A stretch of 64,000 bases of DNA, taken from positions 1 to 64,000 of the forward strand of contig CAZOKZ010000006.1 in the NCBI GenBank assembly GCA_964580585.1, written 5' to 3'. The position numbers were made by a program, and so were the translations under genes. The notes under the pieces are model-generated. The model was not told the origin of the DNA. It made no database searches and saw only the letters and a program-made list of their open reading frames with translations. The DNA is from CAZOKZ01 sp964580585. GTDB taxonomy: Bacteria; Sumerlaeota; Sumerlaeia; SLMS01; JAHLLQ01. This document shows, in pieces, positions 19,608-30,800 of this stretch (its first letter is position 1; every line of letters begins with the position of its first letter).

Positions 19608-20699
19608 TTAGCGACGAACGAACTGTACAGCGTCGGCGATCACGTATGTTCCGGAATTTGTCCAGCACGATAACCGTACACGGGTGGCAGTGGAGCCCTG
19701 GGCGAAGTTATATTTGCCCAAGGATACCCATTTGCCGCCATTGATTTGCTGGTTTACGTAAACGGTGGTGGCGCCACCGGAATGATACACAATGTACGGC
19801 GCGGCAGAGGCGCGGTTGGAGCCCGCGGAGTAGCGCACGTAAACTTCATAGGTGCCAGTAGTCGGAATATTGCCTTTCCATGCCGCAGTATCGCTTACCG
19901 AAGCCGTCGAGCGAACGTGATAATTACTGCCGTAATATCCCGCCGTTGACGATCCGGTCCACCAGTTGGACGAAGCCGTGAAATTCGGTGCTACGTTATC
20001 GACGATGATCGTGGTCGGAGTGCTGCCACCCGCAATACGGTTCGCGATGGCGGTGCGCGCTTCACCACCACTGAGATTCGAGCCAATATATTGCCAGGCT
20101 TTATCACCCGGACACGCGGTGGACTTCACGTCGCGGTGCCCGCAAACATAACCCACATTGCTGCGTCCGCCGTAGGTGCTTCCACCGTAAGCATTAAAGC
20201 CGTTCGGAACTCTCCAGGCGATCAAATCGTACATAGCGTTGCGTTGAGCCGAAGGAGGTGTCTGGTTGTAGGGCGAGTGAAAATACCCCATGATGTTGAT
20301 GCCGAAGCTGTTTGAGTTGACCGAGTCGTGTGCGCCTTTTGGATACGAAGTCAGAGAGCCATAACGTCCCTCGAAGCGATTTCCCAGTTTATCGACCAGG
20401 AAATGATAGCCGATATCGCTCCAGCCGTTGACGTCCATGTGGTAATTTTGGATAGCACGCACATTGGCGCGCGATTGCGATTCGGAAGTGGTGTTGAAAT
20501 CGTTCGGATTGGCCGTGTGATGAATCACGACCCGGTTGAGTGTTGACATGTAGCTTGTCGAGCGAGGGGAACGAGCTCCCCAGCAAGATCGGCTACAAAT
20601 GGAAGGTTTCGGGAAACCTCCTGCCGCCAGCGTAATGCTGGTCAGGCCGAGACAAATAAGGAGAAACACGAACTGGTACGACCGTTTGCCACCTGGCAT
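19608..20699 (-). CDS. Secreted N-acetylmuramoyl-L-alanine amidase (PGRP/amidase_2) with golvesin domain
   Basis: 363 residues from the ATG at 20699, preceded by GGGGGT; an in-frame ATG 15 bases earlier has no site. A signal peptide (10-26) precedes the amidase_2/PGRP fold: ICSRSCWGARSP, RVVIHHTANPN (zinc His60), DIGYHFLVDKLGNRFEGRYG, FGINIMGYF and CGHRDVKSTACPG (His188, Cys196). All zinc ligands are recognisable, so it should cut the lactyl-Ala amide of peptidoglycan. From about 225 a golvesin-C/xanthan-lyase-like module follows (TTIIVDNVAPNF, YEVYVRYSAGSN, YVIADAVQFVRR). It is read with the preceding anchored protein (57-base gap), probably as an operon, ending at a strong terminator. Confidence 0.9.
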   Translation of the reverse strand: MPGGKRSYQFVFLLICLGLTSITLAAGGFPKPSICSRSCWGARSPRSTSYMSTLNRVVIHHTANPNDFNTTSESQSRANVRAIQNYHMDVNGWSDIGYHFLVDKLGNRFEGRYGSLTSYPKGAHDSVNSNSFGINIMGYFHSPYNQTPPSAQRNAMYDLIAWRVPNGFNAYGGSTYGGRSNVGYVCGHRDVKSTACPGDKAWQYIGSNLSGGEARTAIANRIAGGSTPTTIIVDNVAPNFTASSNWWTGSSTAGYYGSNYHVRSTASVSDTAAWKGNIPTTGTYEVYVRYSAGSNRASAAPYIVYHSGGATTVYVNQQINGGKWVSLGKYNFAQGSTATRVRLSCWTNSGTYVIADAVQFVRR

Positions 20700-20757
20700 G
20701 ATGACTACCCCCATCGGAGATTATTATGACCCTGGCCAAAAACTGCAAATTGCTCTC

Positions 20758-21681
20758 TTATGGTGCTTCGAAGTTATCCACTCGGACCACTTCGCTTTCG
20801 TTGGATTCAAAATCCACGTATTCGTTCGATTCATTCTCGGTTTGCGTGTTGGTTTGATAATCGGCTGCAAGTTCATCCATGGAAGCGATGTGACCTTCGC
20901 CCATGGTGCTGTCTTGATAATGCAGGCGAAACGCGCCCAGCAGGGGAGAACTGCTGTTGGATGAAACCAATGTTGCGCGGTAACGCATCGATTGGAATTG
21001 CCGGTCTCCCCAGGCGAGCAACCCGCCCGGAGTGTAGCCATAATTCGGATTAGGCGATCCATCGGGATAATATTGCATCATTTGACCGTACGAATCGTTG
21101 TCGATGGACAGGTATTGCCATGCTCCCCAATTTTCGCCGTCAGGGCTGACCTGGACTTCCATGACAAGGTCCGTTCCATCGGGCAGGTTCTCTTCCCACA
21201 AAGGCGCGACCGCATTGCTGGGAAAATCGAACGGCTCGGGAGGAGAAACCAACGTGCCCTGGCGAATACCCTGCTCATCGGGTTCCAGATTCGGATCGAG
21301 CTCGATGCCACTCGCGCCTAAAATGACGCCGTCGAGCTCAAAGCCGTCGGGTAAATAGGCCATTTCGCCAAATCGACGCTCATAATAGGCGCGAGGCTGG
21401 AGCTCGGCAGGATTGAACTCGTCCGGTGCTTCTTTCGAGGAATTCTCGGAAGTGCTCGAAACCATGACTGAGTGAGTCGAGGCAATCGGCTGTGTTGGGA
21501 TTTTTGGCGAAGAAGAGTTTGTATGGACTATTGATTTGTCAGAGGTTGCGTTGGTCGAGCTGGCGGGAGGGATGTCCTGCTGGGTGGCGGTCGAGGGTAC
21601 GGGACGAAGCAGGAAAACGCCTCCAGCAAGCCCGGCAATTGCGATGATGCAGAAAGTGACAACCTTTTTCAGCCCATCCAT
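20758..21681 (-). CDS. Membrane-anchored protein, partner of the PGRP amidase
   Basis: 307 residues; GGAG lies 8 bases before the ATG. One N-terminal transmembrane segment (7-25) is followed by a Ser/Thr-rich linker (about 30-85) and a globular part. The segment from about 155 to 262 (LVMEVQVSPDGENWGAWQYL, MRYRATLVSSNSSSPLLGAF) looks like the beta-sandwich that precedes the amidase domain in longer PGRP-type amidases, with an EVQVSxDGxxW element. Here it is a separate gene directly upstream of such an amidase. It may target or regulate that enzyme at the envelope. I do not recognise a named family; the functional link is inference from order and spacing. Confidence 0.65.
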   Translation of the reverse strand: MDGLKKVVTFCIIAIAGLAGGVFLLRPVPSTATQQDIPPASSTNATSDKSIVHTNSSSPKIPTQPIASTHSVMVSSTSENSSKEAPDEFNPAELQPRAYYERRFGEMAYLPDGFELDGVILGASGIELDPNLEPDEQGIRQGTLVSPPEPFDFPSNAVAPLWEENLPDGTDLVMEVQVSPDGENWGAWQYLSIDNDSYGQMMQYYPDGSPNPNYGYTPGGLLAWGDRQFQSMRYRATLVSSNSSSPLLGAFRLHYQDSTMGEGHIASMDELAADYQTNTQTENESNEYVDFESNESEVVRVDNFEAP

Positions 21682-21832
21682 TATATGACTCCAATATTCA
21701 AATGATTAGTAATAATTAGAAAAATTCCTGTTAAGTCCGCGCGCAATCTGAATTTTGTGATAAATTATAAAAAATAAAAATAAAATGAATATTTGGACTT
21801 GTGGAGTCCGAATTGAATACCATGGACAAATC

Positions 21833-21870
21833 AAAAAAAACGCCCCCTTCGCGCGATGGCGAAGGGGGCG
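21833..21870 (-). terminator. Terminator of the giant Ig/FG-GAP gene
   Basis: A perfect 12-bp GC-rich stem (cgcccccttcgc at 21841-21852 with 21859-21870), loop of 6, then eight T on the reverse strand. It lies 23 bases past the stop codon. The stem core (cccccttcgc) is shared with the terminator of the paralogous gene at 31375. Confidence 0.93.
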
Positions 21871-21892
21871 GAGCGAGTGTTTGAGGCGAGGT

Positions 21893-24800
21893 TTATTGAT
21901 CGGTGCGATAGACGTGCGCCCGGCCAACGGAAACCGATCCGATCAAGCCGCGTTCCACGTTGTTGGCGAATGGAGCGCCTACGACAACCGTCTCGCCACT
22001 GACGCCAACGGCTGTGCCGTAGTAGTCGTAGCGATCCGGCGTGGTGGAGAGCAGTTTGCGGAACTGGCTGTAGGAGAACGGCCCGCCGGTGAAGACATAG
22101 GCCGATCCCTGATCCAGGATCGGATCGTCGTCGTGATCTGAGCCGACGGCGATGATTTCACCCGAGATATCAACGGACCAGCCAAAGCCATCCGCTGTGC
22201 CCGGGTCGTCCGCATGCAACATATCGGTCGATGTCCAGTTGAACGGTCCCTGACGTTGGAAGGCAAACGCGACGCCGGAGTTAATGATGCCGTTGTAGTC
22301 GGTGCCTGGGGCGCCGATCACGGCATACTGTCCGGTTTCATCCATGGCAATGGAGCGTCCGAAGTAGTCGAATCGCGCCGCAGCAGGAGCCGACAACTTG
22401 GAGAACTGTGTCCAGGTGCCACCGAAGAACACGTACACATAAACCGAGCCCGTGCTGCTTCCGCTGTCGTCGTCGAGTGGAGCGCCGACCAACAGGCGAG
22501 ATCCAACGAGCGCCACGGCGCTGCCGAACTCGTCATGATGGTTGGCATCGTCGGCTTCCAGAATTTGAACCTGGAACCAGGTATCCGAGCAGCCGTCGTA
22601 TTCGTACAGATAAACGACGCCGCTTCGATAGACACCGTCCGGGATGATGTAACCCAGAGGCGCGCCGATTGCGATCGTTCCGCTGTTGATGGCAACCGCG
22701 TTTCCGAAGCGGAAGCTATTGCCTTGGATCGTCGGGAACAGTTCTGTGTGGAATTCCCACAGACCGCTCGTCGAATTGCGGTGATAGATGTAGGCGGAAC
22801 CGGAGTCGGCGTCGCCCGTGTCGTTGTATGGGGCGCCGATGACAGCCCAATCGCCGTCAATGGCGATCGCTTCGCCAAAGCGGTCGAATTCGGCGCCTGT
22901 CGGAGCGGTGAGGATCTGGCTTTCCGTGAAGCTCGACGTGTTGTCGCGGGTGTAAACGAACACGACGCCCGCGTTGTTGGCCAGGTTGTCGTCAGTCGGC
23001 GCACCGACCATGATCGTTTCGCTTTCAATCGCGATGGCTGCGCCATAGCGGTCGTTCAGCACGCTGTCTGCCGGAGCCAGATCGTTGCCGACCTGTGTGG
23101 CGCTGGCGTCCACGAATGTAACAACCGCCGAGGAGTTATTTGTGTTCGGATACGGATTGCCGGCCTGATCGAGAATCGAACCCGGCGTGCCGTAAGCGAC
23201 GGTAACGTCGCCCAGACCCGATGAAGCCACGTCGATCAGGAACGCATCGTCTGGCTCAAAGCCCGACAAGGGAGTGACGCCCGTGATTGTGCCCGGTCCA
23301 CTGATGCTGAACAGACCTGCTGTCACATTGTAAACGGGTTCGTTGAACGTGACGATCATGATTGCCGTCGGCAACGAAGTGATCGAAGCGCCCAGAACGC
23401 TGATTTCACCGCCGCAGAGTTCGTCCGGTGTTACGGTGTCGATCGTGACAACCAGCGGTGCCGAGACATTGGTGTTGCCGGCAAGGTCAACGATCGAAAC
23501 GGTGAAGGAATGATCGCCGTCGGACAGTGGAACTACCGGCCCAGCGGTTGTATGTGTCCATGTTGCGCCCGCCGTTGTTGGCGACGTGCCGATTGTGCCC
23601 GAGATACTTGAGACGACCGTGACGACCGAGTTGATCTCGCCCGTTCCGTTGAACGTCGGGGCTTGGACATTGGTGATGTTGTCGGTGTTCGAGAAGCCCG
23701 AATCCGAACCAGCGCTCAGGTCGATTGTCGGTACCGGTGTTGTCGTATCGATGGTGACCGTCATGAAAGCGCTTGCCGTGTTACCAGCCTGGTCGGTGGC
23801 AAGAACTGTGACGGTATGGACGCCATCGACGACAGTGATGGTGCTTGTGGCGTTGTAGTTACCGCCCGGCGCCGTCGAAGAAACGAGCGCGCCGTCGAGA
23901 TCCGAACTCAGATCGACAGTTGCGCCTGCCTCTGCCGTTCCGTCGAAGGTCGGCGTGTTGTCATTGGTGTAATCGTCGGTATTCGACGAACCCGAATCGG
24001 ACGCATCGACAAGGTTGATCGTCGGTGGGTTGATCGTTGTGTCGATCGTAACGGTCATCGAATTGTTGTTCGTGTTACCGGCTAAGTCGGTCGCTGTCAC
24101 GGTAACGGTGTGGACGCCATCGACCATCGTCGGGCCGCTGGTGCCGTTGTAAACACCCCCCGGCGCCGTGGTTGTCACGATGGTGAGAGGTCCTGGCAGG
24201 TTCGTGCTCAGAACGATGTCCGCACCCGATTCCGCCGTGCCGTCGAAGGTCGGGGTGTTGTCGTTGGTGTAATCGTCGGTATTCGACGAACCCGAATCGG
24301 ACGCATCGACGAGGTTGATCGTCGGTTGCGGTGTAACGGTATCGATCGTGATGTTCAACGTGTTCGTGCCGATGTTACCGGCAAGGTCAACCGACGTCAC
24401 CGTCATGATGTGAACGTCGTCGGTCATCGTGATGCCGCTGGTGCTGCTGAAAACGCCCGCACCGTTGGCGCTGGTGGTGTAGATCGTGCCGTCGTGGTTC
24501 GAGCTGACGGTGATGTTGGCATTGGCTTCCGCCGTGCCGTCCATCGTTGGCGTGTTGTCGTTGGTGTAGTCGTCGTTGTTGAACGTGCCCGAATCGGACG
24601 CATCGACGAGGTTCAATGTCGGTTGCGGCGTGACGGTATCGACCGTGATGACGATCTGAGCCGTGTTTGTATTGCCGAGCGCATCGGTTGCCGTTGCGGT
24701 AATCGTATGCACGCCGTCGGGCAGCAGAATCGTGGTGATCTGCCACGTGCTGCCAGCGGTTACGATACCGGAACCGATTGAAGTTGCGCCGCCGTTGACG

Positions 24801-27800
24801 AGGTCGGAACGCAGATCGATGGTCGCGCCGACTTCGCCCGGGCCGTCGAGTGTCGGCGTATTGTCGTTGGTGTAGTCGTCGTTGTTGAACGTGCCCGAAT
24901 CCGACGCATCGACCAGGTTCGGCGTAGGCGGCGGAGTTGACTTGTCGATTGCGTAGGTCTCGCCCGTGGTGCTCGGCGTCAAATCGTTGCCTGCGATGTC
25001 GAAAATCGCGGCGAACAGAACTTGGATATCGAGACGCAGGTCGCCGTCGCCGGTGCCTGTGTTCACTGTTACGTCGTAGGTGGTGGAGTTGACTTGCGCC
25101 ACGCCGGTGATCGCTTCGCCGGTGATCGTATTGCCAACATCCACCAAGGTGAAGTCGCTGGTTGAGACCGAAGTCGGTTCGATGTCTTCGGAGAACACCA
25201 CACGCCAAACCACGGTGCCGAGATTCGTCGGTGTGGTCAGCGGGGTGAAGCGGGAAGCCGTTGCCGTGGGTGGCGTGATGTCGATTTCGATATCGAGTGT
25301 GCCGGTGTTGGTATTGCCCGCGATGTCGGTGGCCGTGGCGGTGATCGTGTGCGGACCTTCGTCGAGCGTAATGCTGCTCGTGCCTGTCCAGGTGCCCGTC
25401 GAAGGCGAGGTGGACATCGGTCCGCCGTTGACGTTCGAGCTCAGAACCACCGTCGCGCCGTTTTCTGCCGTTCCGTCGAAGGTCGGCGTCGTGTCGTATG
25501 TCAAGTTATCGGTATTCGAACTGCCCGTGTCCGATGCGTTGACCATATCGAGCGTCGGTGGCGGGGTAACGGTGTCGATGGTGACCGTCATCGAGTTGTT
25601 GTTCGTGTTCCCAACAGGATCGGTAGAGGTCACAGTGATCGTGTGCAGCGCGTCGATCAGATCGACCGTCGAGGTGATCGTCCAATTGCCGCTGCCGTCC
25701 GCCGTGCCGGTGCCGATGATGCCGCCGAAAACGTCCGAAGTCAGCACGATGCTCGCGTTTACTTCAGCCGTACCGTTGAAGGTCGGGAAGTCGTCGTTCG
25801 TGATATCGTCGGTGTTTGACGAACCCGAATCCGATGCGGCGTCGAGATCGATCGTCGGTTGAACCGTCGTTTTGTCGATAATGTAGATTTCGCCCGTGGC
25901 TGCCACCACGAGACCGTTGCCCGCGATATCGAGAATCGACGAACCCGGGAAGTTGACGTTCAGTTGCAGTTGGCCGTCGCCCGTGCCGGTGTTCACCGTC
26001 ACGTCGAAGGTGTTGCCGTTGACCTGAGAAACGCCCGTGATCGATTCGCCGGTGATCCAGTTGCCAATATCGACAAGTGCGAAGTCCGCCGCGCTCAGGC
26101 TGGTCGGATCGATGTCTTCCGTGAACGTGACGCGCCAAACAACCGAAGCGGCATTTGTTTCCGGACCCAGCGGCGTGTTGCGCAGGATCGAGGTGACTTC
26201 CGGCTTCGTTCGGTCGATGGTGATTTCGATCTGGTTCGTGTTTGTATTGCCGGCGACGTCGGTCATCGTGACGACGATGAAGAACGTACCTTCCGATTCG
26301 CGACCCGTGGTGATTTGCCAGCTACCGCTTGCAACGATGGTTGATCCCAGGAAGCCGTCGATTGCCGAGGTCAGCACGATCAACGCGCCGTCCTCACCAG
26401 TGCCGTCAAACGTTGGTGTCGTGTCGGTTGTAATGTCGTCGCTGTTCGAGAAACCCGTATCCGTCAGCGCGTTCAGATCGATGCCGGGAACCAATGCCAC
26501 CGTATCGATCACGATAGGCGTTACGCCCGAAGCCGTCGTGTTGAATCCTGCGTCGGTAGCAATCACATAAATGTCGTAATTGCCATCGGCCAGGACGGGA
26601 CCCGAGGTAAGAGCCCATTGGCCCGCGCCGTTCGTTGTCGTCAAACCGAGTGAAATCGGAGGATCGACACCATTATCGGCGAAGACTTCGATCTGGACGT
26701 TCGGGTCGGCGGTGCCGTCGAACTGAGGCGTATTGTCTGCCGTGATGTCGTCGGTGAACGAGAAGCCCGTGTCGCTCGTATCGACCAAATTCGGGTCGGA
26801 CGGCGGCGGAGGAGGCGTGCTGTCGATGGTATAGATTTGGCCGGTGGCGCCTGTGTTTAGGAAATTGCCCGCTAAATCGGAAACGAATGCGCCCGGGAAA
26901 GGTAGGTTGAGTTGCAGCGTACCGTCGTTTGCGCCGCGGTCGGTCAAGATGTTGTAAACCGATTGGCTGAATGGCGTGTAGCTTGTCAACGACGAACCCG
27001 TGACACCGCCCGCTTCGACAAGCTGGAAATCCCCGAGGTCAACTTGGCTGACCGGTTCGTTGAATGTTGCGCGCCACGTGAGCGCTTGTTGCGTCGTGAT
27101 CGAGCCAACTGGATCGAAACGATTGATCACAACGGTTGGGGGCGTGTTGTCGATCTGCGCCGCCAGATTGTTGCTCGCCGTGTTACCCGCGTCGTCGGTG
27201 GCTGTCACGGTGATCGTGTGCGGACCTTCGTTCAGCGCGCTGCTCGTGATCAACCATGTGCCTGTGGATGTATCGATGCCGATTGGTCCGTTGACGTTCG
27301 AGCTGAGAGTGATTCCGTTGCCGTTATCGGCGCTGCCCGTGAAGTCGGGCGTTGTGTCCTGGGTAATGGCGTCGGAGTTTGAAACGCCGCTGTCGGTTGC
27401 CGCCGTCATGCTGATCGTCGGCGTGGTTGGAGGAATGAGGTCGAGGTCCAGCGTAAAGGTAATCGTGTTATTCACGTTTCCAAGCGGGTCGGTCACAATC
27501 ACGGTGATCGTGTGCGAGCCGCTGGTCGTCAGCGCGGGTGAGGTTGTCAGCGTCCATGTGCCTCCGCCTGTAACGGTGGTCGAACCCATCGGACCGTCGA
27601 GGTCGGAAACCAGTTGAATCGTCGATCCCGGTTCTGCCGTGCCGGTGAAGGTCGGCGTCGTGTCGTTCGTCAGATCGTCGGTGTTCGATGTTCCAGTGTC
27701 CGAACCTGCTGTCAGGTCGATGGTCGGATTCGGCGTGGACTTGTCGATAGTGTAAACTTCGCCGACTTCCGTGCCGGAGTAAGCGTTACCCGCCACGTCG

Positions 27801-30800
27801 AGAATCGTTTGCGGGTTGTCGTTCATGTTCAGGCCCAGCGTACCGTCGCCCGAGCCCGTGTTCGCGCTGATGCGATAGGTCGATGGGTTGATCGTGGTCA
27901 ATCCGCCCGTCAGCGAGGCGCCGGAAACGCCGCCGCCCTGGACGAGGGCGAAGTTCGTCAAGTTCGTAAGGCCACCGACGTTTCCATCGAAGGTCAGTTC
28001 CCATGTCACCGAGCCCGCGTTGGTTGCGGGGCCAGCCGGGCTGAACCGCGCAATGGTCGGGTTTGGCGCTGTACGGTCGATTACCACGACCATCGTGCCT
28101 TCGCGGAAATTCCCCGCATCGTCCGTCGAACGGATTGTCATCGTGTGCGTGCCTTCGGAAAGGCCCACGCCTGAATTCCAAGTGCCGCCTGCTGAACTCG
28201 GGTTCGACAGAGGACCGTCGAGGCTCGAAGTCAGTTGCAGCGTTGTGCCCGCTTCTGCCGTACCATCAAAGATTGGCGTCACCGCGTTGGTGATGTCGTC
28301 GGTGTTCGACGCGCCTGAGTCCGAAGCGGCCTGCAGATTGATCGTCGGGAACGGAGGCAGCGTCGTGTCAATCGTGACAGTCAGAGTATTGGTGTTCACA
28401 TTCCCCAACGCGTCGGTCGATGTAACGGTAATGATATGCACGCCGTCGATGAGGCCGAGGGTTGTCGCGGTCCAGGTTCCGCCGGTTGCGGTGGTGCTGG
28501 CGAGTGTGCCTCCCTGGATGTTCGAGGTCAGAACGACCGTCGCGCCGGATTCCGCCGTGCCATCGAAGGTGGGCGTGTTGTCGCTGGTGTAATTATCGGT
28601 GTTGGAAATACCCAGGTCCGATGCTGCTTGCAGATCGATGGTTGGCTGGGGCGTCGAGCGGTCGAGGACGTACGATTGTCCCGAAGCGCCCGCCACAATC
28701 ACGTTCCCCGCGATGTCGGCGAAGTTTGCCGGACCCACATTCGCATCCAGACGCAACGTTCCGTCGCCCGTGCCCGAGTTGACGGTGATGCTGTAAACCG
28801 AGGAGTTAACGGTGGCGGTGCCCGTGATGCTTTCGCCTGTGATGGAGGCGCCTACGTCAACCAACGTGAAATCGGCCGTGTTAACCGTGCCCGATTGCAC
28901 GGCTTCGTTGAACGTAATGCGCCAGATCAGCGTGCTTGCCGCCGTGGGGCTCGTTGCCGGGTTGAACCGGTTGATCGAGGTAATCGTCGGAGGTGCCGTG
29001 TCGATGCGAACGATCAACGTCGTTTCGCGGAAGTTGCCCGCCGTGTCCGTTGCGCGCACCGTGATGGTATGAATTCCATCGGGCATCGCATTGGCTGTGA
29101 AGGTATCTGAACCCGTCGATACAAACGATGATCCGAGCGACCCGGAAATATTCGATGTCAACGTCACGGTATTGCCGCTGTCTGCGGTAATATCGAAGGT
29201 CGGCGTCGTATCGTTGGTAATATTGTCGGTGTTCGAAGATCCCGAATCCGAGGCCGCTTGAAGGTCGAGTGTCGGGAAGTTGGGCAATCCCGTGTCGATC
29301 ACGACCGGCGTCAGGTTCGCCGAAGCCGAATTGCCCAGCGTGTCCACCGCCGTTGCCGTGATCGTGTGCGTGCCGTCGATCAACGTGCTGACCGTGATCG
29401 TCCAGACGCCGCCCGAAACCACCGCCGAGCCAATATTCGGTGTGGCGGGGTTGTTGGTGCTCAGCGTTACCGTGGCGCCATTTTCGCCCGGACCGGTAAA
29501 GGTCGGTGTGTTGTCGCTGGTCACGTTATCGGTGTTCGACGACCCGAGGTCCGTCGCGGCGGTCATGTCAACCGTCGGCGTGATCGTCGAGCGATCGATG
29601 GTGTACGTCTGACCCGTCGTGAAATCGGCGGTGATGTCGTTGCCCGGTATATCGAGGATCGTGGCCGTCGTGCCAATCACATCGAGCCGCAACGTGCCGG
29701 TGTAGGTGCCGGGCGTCATCGTGGCCGTCACATCCCAAGTGGTGGCGTTGACCTGGTTGACCAGCGAAACCGTTTCGCCGGTGATTGTGTTGGAAACGTC
29801 CACGAGAGTGAAATCGCCGACTTGTACCGACCCGACTTGAACGGCTTCGGAGAAAACAACCCGCCACGTAACCGTGGTATTGGTCGTTGGATTCCCAACG
29901 GGGTTTTGTCGGTTGATCGAAATCACCGTCGGCGGGGTGGCGTCGGAAGCGCCTGCGTCAACCGTGTTATCCACCGTGCCGAGGGCAATGCCATTGAGCG
30001 TCGCGCGTCCTGTGCCGGGGTTTACGTTGCTGTCGGTTGCCGAAGCGCCGACAAATTGCGGCGAGAAGGTGTAACCCGTGGGTAAATTCGTGAATTCCAG
30101 ATAGAAATTCGCCGGGTCCGGTGATGCGGGAAGCAACCCGGAGGAAATGCTGTACGCGCCGCTGCCGTCTGTGGTGTCGGTGCCGAGCAACACGTTGCCG
30201 GGCGAGCTGTACAGATCGACTTGAACGCCGGAGAGTCCGGGCTCGCCGCCGTCCTGGACGCCGTCATGATCGAGGTCGTCCCAGACGAAGTCGCCGAACG
30301 TCACGGGACAACCGCCAATCGTGGTGCCGTTCAACCGAACGTTATCGACCAGCAGGACCGAGTCCACGGCGGTGTCTTCTTCGTTCGCGACGCCGATAGC
30401 CAGCAAAACGGAACCGTCGGAGGTGAAATTGTACGTGAAGGTCATCCAGCCGGTTAAGTTGTCGTAGTAACCGGGGGCGCTGTCGTCGTTGTTACAGATG
30501 AGACCTGCATTGGCACCGGGCAAGGCCTGGGCATTGCCGTCGATGACGACAAATGCGCCGTCGGTGTACGTCGCGCACTCGCCGGTATTGCCGCCGCCGG
30601 TGTCTTCACCGGTCAGAAACCGGTAACGGAACGTGAGTGTATCGCCATTGTGCCCGTAAATATTCTGGCGGATGGCTGAACCTTCGGAGAGACCGCCATC
30701 GCCGATAAGATTCCCAAGCGTGACCTCGTCCGAGCCCATGAAGGCTGCCAGAGAGGAGGGAGTGGCTCCGGGTGCGGTGATCAGTTGGGCTTGAAACGAG

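Noticed and set aside
23900..24900. CRISPR-like regularly spaced near-identical repeats
   Set aside because: The spacing is a multiple of three and the repeats code in frame for Ig-like domains; there are no cas genes.
22214..30457. Series of forward frames inside the giant gene
   Set aside because: They follow the period of the Ig-like repeat DNA on the opposite strand and have low-complexity Arg/Val-rich products.
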